Of a stretch of DNA of 64,000 bases, positions 57,282-64,000 are shown piece after piece. Within the stretch, counting starts at the first letter, position 1. Each line of letters begins with the position of its first letter. The DNA is from UBA4644 sp900555855 (GTDB lineage Bacteria; Bacillota; Clostridia; Oscillospirales; Butyricicoccaceae): contig DAWAJD010000005.1 in NCBI GenBank assembly GCA_052289195.1, positions 13,886 to 77,885 on the forward strand, read 5' to 3'. A model generated the notes under the pieces. It ran no database searches. It was given only the letters and a program-made list of their open reading frames with translations, and was not told the origin of the DNA. A program made the translations under genes and the position numbers.

Positions 57282-58967
57282 ATGGAAGAAGAGATCAAGA
57301 CCACCGGCGCAGCCGGCAATTTTATCGAAGAATTCATCAAGGAAGACCTCGCCCCCGGCGGACGCTTTGAAGGCAAAAAGGTCCACACCCGTTTTCCCCC
57401 GGAGCCCAACGGCTATCTGCACATCGGCCACTGCAAGGCCCTGTGTATCGACTTTGGCACGGCGGAAAAGTTCGGCGGCCTGTGCAACCTGCGCTTTGAC
57501 GATACCAACCCCGCCAAGGAGGATACCGAGTTTGTGGAGGCCATTCAGGAGGATATCCACTGGCTGGGCTTCGACTGGGGCGACCGGCTGTTTTACGGCT
57601 CCGATTATTTCGAGAAGGACTATGAATACGCCGTGGAGCTGATCCGAAAGGGCCTGGCCTATGTCTGCGAGCTGACGCCGGAGGAGTTTTCCAAATACCG
57701 GGGCGACACCCAGCATCCTGCCGTCAGCCCCTGGCGGGACCGGCCGGTGGAGGAGAGCCTGGAGCTGTTTGAGCGCATGAAAAACGGCGAGTTCCCCGAG
57801 GGAAAATATACCCTGCGGGCCAAGATCGACCTGGCCTCCGGCAACTTCAATATGCGGGACCCGGTGATCTACCGGATCCGCTACATCGAGCACCACCGGC
57901 AGGGCACCAAGTGGTGTATTTTCCCCATGTATGATTTTGCCCATCCCATTCAGGACGCGCTGGAGCATATCACCCATTCCCTTTGCTCACTGGAATATGA
58001 GGACCATCGCCCCCTGTACGATTGGGTCATCAACCATGTTTCCGTCCCCTCCAAGCCCCGGCAGATCGAGTTTGCCCGGCTGGGCATCGACCATACCGTC
58101 ATGTCCAAGCGCAAGCTCCGCCAGCTGGTGGAGGAGAAGAAGGTCTCCGGCTGGGACGACCCCCGGATGCCAACCCTCTGCGGCCTGCGCCGGAGAGGCT
58201 ATACCGCCGCCGCCATCCGCAATTTCTGCGAGCGCATCGGCGTGGCCAAGGTGTCCAGCACGGTGGAATACGCCTTTCTGGAGCACTGCCTGCGGGAGGA
58301 TCTGAACGAGCACGCCCGCCGGGTGATGGCGGTGCTGCGGCCCGTCAAGCTGATCATCACCAACTATCCCGAGGGAAAGCGCGAGACCTTCGAGGTGGAA
58401 AACAACCCCAACCGCCCCGAGGACGGCACCCATACCGTCACCTTCTCCCGGGAGCTTTATGTGGAGCGCGAGGACTTTCTGGAGACGCCGGTGCCCAAAT
58501 ATAAGCGTCTGTTCCCCGGCGGCCCGGAATGCCGCCTGAAGGGCGCTTATCTCATCACCTGCACCGGCTGTAAAAAGAACGACGACGGCAGCATCGCGGA
58601 GATCTATGCAGAATACGATCCCGATTCCCGGGGCGGCGACCCGGCGGATGGCCGCAAGGTCAAGGGCGCAACGCTTCACTGGGTGGACGCCGCCACTGCG
58701 GTGGACGCAGAGGTGCGGCTTTATGACGAGCTGTTCTGCGACGCAAACCCCGACGCCTTTGAGGGCGGCTTCCTGGCCTGCCTGAACCCGGCTTCTCTGG
58801 AGATCCTCAGCGGCTGCAAGGTGGAAAAGAGCCTGGAAAACGCGCAGGCCCCGGCAGACTTCCAGTTCATGCGGCTGGGCTATTTCGCCGTGGACAATCA
58901 GGACAGCCGTCCCGGACATCTGGTGTTTAACCGGGCGGTGGCGCTGAAGGACAGCTTTAAGAAATAA
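57282..58967 (+). CDS. glnS: Glutaminyl-tRNA synthetase
   Basis: 561 residues. Class I synthetase of the GlnRS type: FPPEPNGYLHIGHCKAL (about 40-56), VMSKRKLR (about 272), and a C-terminal anticodon-binding beta-barrel pair. Direct charging of tRNA-Gln is unusual among Firmicutes, most of which use GluRS plus GatCAB. Some clostridia have acquired GlnRS. The stop overlaps the next start (TAATG), so translation is coupled. Confidence 0.95.
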   Translation: MEEEIKTTGAAGNFIEEFIKEDLAPGGRFEGKKVHTRFPPEPNGYLHIGHCKALCIDFGTAEKFGGLCNLRFDDTNPAKEDTEFVEAIQEDIHWLGFDWGDRLFYGSDYFEKDYEYAVELIRKGLAYVCELTPEEFSKYRGDTQHPAVSPWRDRPVEESLELFERMKNGEFPEGKYTLRAKIDLASGNFNMRDPVIYRIRYIEHHRQGTKWCIFPMYDFAHPIQDALEHITHSLCSLEYEDHRPLYDWVINHVSVPSKPRQIEFARLGIDHTVMSKRKLRQLVEEKKVSGWDDPRMPTLCGLRRRGYTAAAIRNFCERIGVAKVSSTVEYAFLEHCLREDLNEHARRVMAVLRPVKLIITNYPEGKRETFEVENNPNRPEDGTHTVTFSRELYVEREDFLETPVPKYKRLFPGGPECRLKGAYLITCTGCKKNDDGSIAEIYAEYDPDSRGGDPADGRKVKGATLHWVDAATAVDAEVRLYDELFCDANPDAFEGGFLACLNPASLEILSGCKVEKSLENAQAPADFQFMRLGYFAVDNQDSRPGHLVFNRAVALKDSFKK

Positions 58968-60079
58968 TGGAATATTATCTGGACAATGCCGCCACCACGG
59001 CTCCCATCCCCGCCGCCCGGGCGGCGGCGGAGCGGGCCATGGACGATTTCGGCAACCCCGGCTCGCTCCATGCGCCGGGCCGCAGGGCCCGCGCCCTGCT
59101 GGAGGAGAGCCGGGCGGCGGTGGCGGCGGCGCTGGGAACGGAGCCTGCCTGCATCACCTTTACCTCCGGCGGCACGGAGAGCATCAATACCGCCATCCGG
59201 TGCGGCGCGCGGAAAAACCGGCATCTGGGCCGGCAGCTGGTCTCCACCCAGATCGAGCACGACGCCACGCTGAACACCCTCAAGGATCTGCGGCAGCAGG
59301 ACTGGGAGGTGACGCTGGTCCCGCCGGAGCGGGACGGCCGGGTGACGCTCCCGGCGCTGCAGGCTGCGCTGCGGCCGGATACGGCGCTGGTCTCCGTCAT
59401 GGGCGTCTGCAACGAGACGGGCGCCGTCCTGCCTGTCCGGGCGCTGAAGGAGGCCATGGGGGCGGTCTGTCCCCGGGCGCTGCTCCATGTGGACGGCGTG
59501 CAGGCCTTCTGCAAGATCCCCCTGCCGCTGGACTGCATCGACCTGCTGAGCCTTTCCGCCCACAAGATCGGCGGGCTCAAGGGCAGCGGGGCGCTATATA
59601 TCCGCCGGGGGCTGACGCTGCCGCCGCTGCTGTTTGGCGGCGGGCAGGAAAACGGTCTGCGCTCCGGCACGGAGGCCATGCCCCAGATCGCGGCCTTTGC
59701 TGCCGCCGCGCAGCAGAGAAGCGCGCATTTTGCGGAGGACCGGGCCCATATGGCCGCCCTGCGGCAGCGGCTGCTGCAGGGGGCGGCGGCGCTGGGCTGC
59801 GCGGTGAATACGCCGGAGGACGGCGCGCCTCATGTGGTGAATCTTTCTCCCTGCAAGGGCCGCAGCGAGGTCTATATCCGCATCCTTTCCGACCGGGGCA
59901 TCTATGTCTCCGGCGGCAGCGCCTGCGCCCGGGGAAAAAAATCCCATGTACTGACCGCCATGCGCCTGCCGGGGAGCAATGTGGACGCGGCCCTGCGGGT
60001 GAGCTTTTGCCCGGAGACGCCGGCGGAGGCGGTGGACGCCTTTCTGGACGCGCTGCGGGAAGCGGAAAAGCTGTTTTGA
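58967..60079 (+). CDS. Cysteine desulfurase (partner of ThiI)
   Basis: 370 residues, shorter than the nifS paralogue at 31.5 kb. YLDNAATTAP at the N-terminus, EHDAT in the active site, PLP lysine in SLSAHKIGGLKG (about 198), and catalytic Cys in SGGSACARGKK (about 318). It resembles the NifZ-type desulfurases that feed ThiI in Firmicutes. The adjacent thiI gene supports a role in tRNA 4-thiouridine or thiazole sulfur supply. Starts in the glnS stop codon. Confidence 0.9.
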   Translation: MEYYLDNAATTAPIPAARAAAERAMDDFGNPGSLHAPGRRARALLEESRAAVAAALGTEPACITFTSGGTESINTAIRCGARKNRHLGRQLVSTQIEHDATLNTLKDLRQQDWEVTLVPPERDGRVTLPALQAALRPDTALVSVMGVCNETGAVLPVRALKEAMGAVCPRALLHVDGVQAFCKIPLPLDCIDLLSLSAHKIGGLKGSGALYIRRGLTLPPLLFGGGQENGLRSGTEAMPQIAAFAAAAQQRSAHFAEDRAHMAALRQRLLQGAAALGCAVNTPEDGAPHVVNLSPCKGRSEVYIRILSDRGIYVSGGSACARGKKSHVLTAMRLPGSNVDAALRVSFCPETPAEAVDAFLDALREAEKLF

Positions 60080-60193
60080 CGGAAAGGGCGGAGGGCATTT
60101 TCCGGCTTTGGGCGCGCTTTTTCCGGGGCGCGGCAGGGCTTTGCCTTTTCGCAGGGTCTGGTATTTGAAAGATTTAAGGTGGGTTACCCAAAG

Positions 60194-61363
60194 ATGAGAG
60201 AAGTTTTGCTTTGTAAATGCGGCGAGCTGGTGCTTAAGGGCCTGAATCGCCGTAAATTTGAGGAGCGGCTCAACCGGACGCTCTACTGGCGGCTGAAAAA
60301 GGTGGGCGATTTCAAGATCCACAGCTGTCAGTCCACTATCTATGTGGAGCCGCAGGATGAGAATATCTCCATGGAGCGGGCGCTGGAGGTCTGCCGGAAG
60401 GTGTTCGGCGTGGTGGGCGTCTGCCGGGCGGCGGTCTGTGAAAAAAATATTGAGGATATCAAGCAGAAGGCCGGAGAATATCTCCGGGAGACGCTGGCGG
60501 GCGTCCGCACCTATAAGGTGGAGACCCGCCGGGCGGACAAGCGCTTTCCCCTGACCTCTCCGGAGATCAGCAGGGAGGTGGGCGGCTATCTCAGCGACCT
60601 TTATGACCATCTGCAGGCGCAGATGGAGGATCCCCAGATCACCGTCAAGGTGGAGATCCGGGAGGAGCATGCCTTTGTCAGCGCGGGGACTGTCCCCGGC
60701 GCCGGCGGCCTGCCGGTGGGAACCTCCGGACGGGGGATGCTGCTGCTCAGCGGCGGGATCGATTCCCCCGTGGCGGGCTGGATGATGGCAAAGCGGGGCA
60801 TGGAGCTTTGCGGCGTGCATTTCTTCAGCTATCCCTACACCTCGCCGGAGGCAAAGCAGAAGGTGCTGGAGCTGGCGGAGGTGCTGGCGGGCTGGTGCGG
60901 CAGGATCAGCGTCACCGTCATCCCCTTCACCCATATCCAGACGGAGATCCGGGACAAGTGCAAGGAGGATTATTTTACGCTGGTGATGCGCCGCTTTATG
61001 ATGCGGCTGGCGGAAAAGACTGCGCAGGCGCAGGAATGCCAGTGCCTGATCACCGGCGAGAGCCTGGCCCAGGTAGCCAGCCAGACGGTGCAGGCCATTC
61101 ACACCACCAACGCCGTCTGCACGCTGCCGGTGCTGCGGCCGGTGATCGGCATGGACAAGGAGGAGATCATCACCGTGGCCCGCCGGGTCGGAACCATGGA
61201 TATCTCTATCCTGCCCTATGAGGACTGCTGCACCGTCTTCACCCCCAAGCATCCCCAGACCAAGCCAAGGCTGGAATATGTGGAGGAGGAAGAACGGAAG
61301 CTGGAGGTGGAGGCGCTGGTGGCGGAAGCGCTGGCTGGCGCGGAGACCCTCGTCATCGGATAA
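60194..61363 (+). CDS. thiI: tRNA 4-thiouridine synthase ThiI
   Basis: 389 residues. N-terminal ferredoxin-like and THUMP domains (about 1-165) and a PP-loop ATP pyrophosphatase with SGGIDSPVAGWMM (about 185). Installs s4U8 in tRNA and may feed thiazole synthesis. No rhodanese domain follows, so sulfur must come directly from the neighbouring desulfurase, as in Bacillus. Start ATG at 60194 is preferred over the GTG at 60179. Confidence 0.94.
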   Translation: MREVLLCKCGELVLKGLNRRKFEERLNRTLYWRLKKVGDFKIHSCQSTIYVEPQDENISMERALEVCRKVFGVVGVCRAAVCEKNIEDIKQKAGEYLRETLAGVRTYKVETRRADKRFPLTSPEISREVGGYLSDLYDHLQAQMEDPQITVKVEIREEHAFVSAGTVPGAGGLPVGTSGRGMLLLSGGIDSPVAGWMMAKRGMELCGVHFFSYPYTSPEAKQKVLELAEVLAGWCGRISVTVIPFTHIQTEIRDKCKEDYFTLVMRRFMMRLAEKTAQAQECQCLITGESLAQVASQTVQAIHTTNAVCTLPVLRPVIGMDKEEIITVARRVGTMDISILPYEDCCTVFTPKHPQTKPRLEYVEEEERKLEVEALVAEALAGAETLVIG

Positions 61364-61410
61364 GCGGCGGGATCTTCTCCGCGCAAAAAACGAACGGGAG
61401 GCGGAAAAGC

Positions 61411-62646
61411 ATGAACTGTGAGCTGTTGGCCGTGGGGACGGAGCTGCTGCTGGGCGAGATCGCCAATACCGACGGTCAGATGATCGCCCAGGGGCTCAGC
61501 GAGCACGGCATCAATGTTTATTGGCAGACGGTGGTGGGGGATAACCCGGGCCGTCTGCGGCAGGCGCTGGACATCGCCCGGAGCCGGGCGGATATCATCA
61601 TCACCACCGGCGGGCTGGGGCCCACGGCCGACGACCTCACCAAGGAGACCGTGGCCGCCGCCTTCGGCAAAAGGCTCTATACCGATCCGGAGCAGCTGGC
61701 CCGGCTGAAGGAGCGTATGGGCCCGCGGATGACGCCCAACAACCTGAAGCAGGCGGACCTGCCCGAGGGCTGCACCGTTTTGGAAAACGACTGGGGGACG
61801 GCGCCGGGCTGTGCCTTTGCGGCAAGCGGCATCCATGTGATCATGCTGCCCGGCCCGCCCCGGGAGTGCCGGCCCATGTTTCTTTACCGGGCGGTGCCCT
61901 ATCTGGAAAAGCTTCAGGGCGGCGTTATCGGGAGCCGGTATGTGAAGATCTTCGGCGTGGGTGAAAGCTCCATGGAGACGCTGGTCAAGCCCCTGATGGA
62001 TCGGCTGGAGGGCGTTACCATGGCCCCCTACGCCAAGGAGGGCGAATGTGAGCTTCGCATCACCGCCCGGGCGGAGACAAAGGAGGCCGCGCTGGCCCTC
62101 TGCGATCCGGTGGTGGCGCAGGTAAGGGATATTCTTGGAACGCATGTGTATGGTGTGGATGTTTCCTCATTGGAGGAACGGGTGGTGCAGGGCCTGCGGC
62201 AGCAGGGCCTCACGATCGCGCTGGCGGAGAGCTGCACCGGCGGCCTGGTCGCCAAGCGCATCACGGATATCGCGGGGGCCTCGGAGGTGTTTGGCTTTGG
62301 CTGCGTCACCTATAGCAACGCGGCCAAGCAGCGGCTGCTGGGCGTCTCGGCGGAGACGCTGGAGCGCTGCACCGCCGTCAGCGAGCAGACGGCGCTGGAG
62401 ATGGCAAGAGGCGTCCGGGCGCTCAGCGGCGCGGATATCGGCCTCAGCGTCACCGGCTATGCGGGCCCGGGCGGCGGCACGGAGGAGCACCCGGTGGGAA
62501 CGGTCTTCATCGGGCTCAGCTGGGCGGGCGGAGAACGGGTGGTCTGCCCGGAGCGGCGCTATATGCGCTCCCGGGAGCAGGTCCGCCGGTCTGCCGCCAG
62601 CCACGCGCTGGATCTGGTGCGGCGGGAGGTGCTGGAGCGGGCATGA
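61411..62646 (+). CDS. cinA: CinA-family protein (competence/damage-inducible)
   Basis: 411 residues. N-terminal molybdopterin-binding-like domain (CELLAVGTELLLGEIANTDGQMIA; TTGGLGPTADDLTKE) with pyrophosphatase potential and a C-terminal CinA domain (LAESCTGGLVAKRITDIAGASEVF; SVTGYAGPGGGTEEHPVGTVFIG) related to nicotinamide-nucleotide deamidases. Likely recycles damaged pyridine nucleotides. GGGAGG precedes the start; the stop overlaps the next gene by 4 bp. Confidence 0.94.
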   Translation: MNCELLAVGTELLLGEIANTDGQMIAQGLSEHGINVYWQTVVGDNPGRLRQALDIARSRADIIITTGGLGPTADDLTKETVAAAFGKRLYTDPEQLARLKERMGPRMTPNNLKQADLPEGCTVLENDWGTAPGCAFAASGIHVIMLPGPPRECRPMFLYRAVPYLEKLQGGVIGSRYVKIFGVGESSMETLVKPLMDRLEGVTMAPYAKEGECELRITARAETKEAALALCDPVVAQVRDILGTHVYGVDVSSLEERVVQGLRQQGLTIALAESCTGGLVAKRITDIAGASEVFGFGCVTYSNAAKQRLLGVSAETLERCTAVSEQTALEMARGVRALSGADIGLSVTGYAGPGGGTEEHPVGTVFIGLSWAGGERVVCPERRYMRSREQVRRSAASHALDLVRREVLERA

Positions 62647-63176
62647 GCCACGAAGAAAAGCGCCTTTCCGGCGAAAGGCTGTTTCAGGGGGCCATCATCT
62701 CCGTGGAGCACGATCAGGTGCTTCTGGAGGATGGACAGATCGCGCTGCGGGAGACCGTGCGGCATCCCGGCGCGGTGGCCGTCCTGGCCAGGGACGGGGC
62801 GGAGCTTTTGCTGGTGCGGCAGTATCGCTATGCCGTGGGGCGGGAGCTGCTGGAGATCCCTGCAGGCAAGCTGGAGCCGGGCGAGCATCCCCTTTCCGCG
62901 GCCCGGCGGGAGCTGCAGGAGGAGACCGGCTGCGGCAGCGGGCAGCTGATCCCGCTGGGGCTGTATTACGGCAGCCCGGGCATTCTGGATGAAACGATCT
63001 GGCTGTATTATGCCGACATCACCGAGCACGGCAGCCAGAGACTGGACGCGGACGAGTTCCTTTCGGTGGAACGCTGGTCTCCGGCGGCGCTGGAGGCCCA
63101 TATCGCCCGGGGCATGGTGTCGGACGGAAAGACGCTCAGCGCCTTTCTGCTGGCCCGGAGCCGGGGCCTGATCTGA
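62643..63176 (+). CDS. Nudix hydrolase, ADP-ribose pyrophosphatase type
   Basis: 177 residues. Nudix box GKLEPGEHPLSAARRELQEETG (about 75-97), matching GX5EX7REUXEEXGU. An upstream VRQYRYAVGRELLEIPAG is characteristic of the ADP-ribose pyrophosphatase (NudF-like) group. Coupled to cinA by ATGA overlap, which fits a shared role in nucleotide clean-up. Confidence 0.92.
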   Translation: MSHEEKRLSGERLFQGAIISVEHDQVLLEDGQIALRETVRHPGAVAVLARDGAELLLVRQYRYAVGRELLEIPAGKLEPGEHPLSAARRELQEETGCGSGQLIPLGLYYGSPGILDETIWLYYADITEHGSQRLDADEFLSVERWSPAALEAHIARGMVSDGKTLSAFLLARSRGLI

Positions 63177-63210
63177 CGGCGAAACGAATTTGTCCGAAGG
63201 AGGAAGACCA

Positions 63211-63891
63211 ATGAGCAAGATCCTGATTATTGAAGACGAGGCCACTATCGTGGACCTGATCTCCTTCAATTTGAAGCGGGAGGGCTTTACGGTGGAGGCA
63301 GCCTATGACGGCGTGGACGGATTGCGCAAGGCCCTGAAGGGCGATGCGGACCTGATCCTGCTGGATGTGATGCTGCCGGGGATGAACGGCTTTGATGTAT
63401 TGCGGGAGCTGCGCAAGCAGAGCGAGGTTCCGGTGATCATGGTCACCGCCCGGGAGGAGGAGCGGGATAAGGTGTTCGGCCTGGAGACCGGCGCAGATGA
63501 TTATGTGACCAAGCCCTTTTCCGTCAAGGAGCTGGTGGCCCGCATCCGGGCCAATACCCGCCGCAAGGGCGACGAGGGACGCAGCCAGGGCGACCGGCAG
63601 TCCTTCGGCCCCTATACGGTGGATGCAGGGCTGCAGGCGGTTTTGCGGGATGGTAAGCCTGTGGAGCTGACCCAGAGGGAATATGATCTGGTGTGTTATT
63701 TTCTGGCGTCTGCCGGGCGAGTGGTTTCCCGGGAGGAGCTGATGGAAAAGGTCTGGGGCTATGATTACTACGGCGACCTGCGGGCGGTGGATGTGGCCAT
63801 GCGCCGCCTCCGCGAAAAGCTGGAAGCCGACCCGGCAAACCCGCAGTATTTCATGACAAAGCGCGGCGCAGGGTATTACCTGCAGAAATAA
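63211..63891 (+). CDS. OmpR/PhoB-family response regulator
   Basis: 226 residues. Receiver domain (1-120) with the acidic pocket EDE at 8-10, phosphoacceptor Asp52 in LLDVMLPGMNG, and Lys in VTKPFS. Then a winged-helix DNA-binding domain (about 130-226) with RVVSREELMEKVWGYDYYGDLRAVDVAMRRLREKLE. AAGGAGG at 63197-63203 sets the start. A partner kinase probably begins at the window edge. Resembles PhoB/WalR types; the stimulus is unknown. Confidence 0.95.
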   Translation: MSKILIIEDEATIVDLISFNLKREGFTVEAAYDGVDGLRKALKGDADLILLDVMLPGMNGFDVLRELRKQSEVPVIMVTAREEERDKVFGLETGADDYVTKPFSVKELVARIRANTRRKGDEGRSQGDRQSFGPYTVDAGLQAVLRDGKPVELTQREYDLVCYFLASAGRVVSREELMEKVWGYDYYGDLRAVDVAMRRLREKLEADPANPQYFMTKRGAGYYLQK

Positions 63892-63979
63892 AGGGGAGAG
63901 AGGCAAGGGGTGGTGGGAGGAAGCGCGCTTTCCCGTCTCCAGTCTCCCGTCCAAAAAGAAGAGGGTTTACGGGAGGAAC

Positions 63980-64000
63980 ATGGTTCCGCCCGTCAGATCG
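63980..64000 (+). CDS. Start of a downstream gene, possibly the sensor kinase (partial)
   Basis: An ATG at 63980 with GGGAGG at 63971-63976 opens a frame that runs off the window (MVPPVRS). The position after a response regulator suggests a histidine kinase, but only seven codons are visible. Confidence 0.4.

Noticed and set aside
1..64000. CRISPR array, prophage structural genes, rRNA operon
   Set aside because: No regularly spaced direct repeats, no phage morphogenesis genes and no rRNA sequence seen in the window.

Overview
The window is chromosomal DNA from a high-GC (roughly 60% or more by eye) Gram-positive anaerobe. It is most likely a Clostridia/Oscillospiraceae-type gut bacterium. 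The signs are strong AGGAGG ribosome binding sites, sigma-A promoters with 16-17 bp spacers, lipobox lipoproteins, a T-box leader, a glmS ribozyme, a CIRCE operator, and a 2[4Fe-4S] ferredoxin. No species call is possible from the sequence alone.

Layout. 1-1850: end of a polar amino-acid ABC transporter operon (binding protein, permease, ATPase), followed by an array of seven hairpins bounded by inverted repeats. 2123-5387: a lipoprotein divergent from a two-domain D-glutamate cyclase-like protein. 5473-9959: tRNA-Thr(CGU) followed by a decayed integrative element: a chimeric replication initiator, a VapD-like pair, a divergent HTH/SLOG pair with palindromic operators, a tyrosine recombinase that seems to have lost its first catalytic arginine, and a 5'-truncated DHHW-family gene. 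10320-18701: two adjacent minus-strand genes, a secreted three-cohesin protein and a 2107-residue subtilisin-like protease ending in a dockerin. They form a candidate self-contained cohesin-dockerin protease system and are the most interesting locus here.

18915-27146: an envelope and division cluster (zapA, U32 peptidase, dut, maf, mreC, mreD, PBP2, minD) and a methylglyoxal-synthase-like gene with altered active-site residues. 27161-31281: T-box-controlled hisS-aspS, rnhA, and a tiny PhzF relic. 31441-33507: nifS-nifU Fe-S assembly and a heavy-metal-associated domain protein. 33689-38423: a livJHMGF-type branched-chain amino-acid ABC operon on the minus strand. 38526-43472: a small Cys-rich membrane protein, hsp20 under a CIRCE operator, and a TetR-GNAT-ABC exporter operon. 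43601-50852: a beta-propeller lipoprotein divergent from ruvA-ruvB-glmM-[glmS ribozyme]-glmS. 50946-52969: a DMT transporter, an Asp/Glu racemase and a ferredoxin on the minus strand. 53100-55405: a 32-codon ORF coupled to a ClpC-like ATPase. 55510-64000: gltX, glnS, a cysteine desulfurase with thiI, cinA, a Nudix hydrolase, an OmpR-family regulator and the first codons of the next gene.

Functionally, most of the window is housekeeping: translation, Fe-S and thiolation chemistry, cell wall precursors, recombination, and amino-acid uptake. The accessory part is concentrated at 5.5-18.7 kb.
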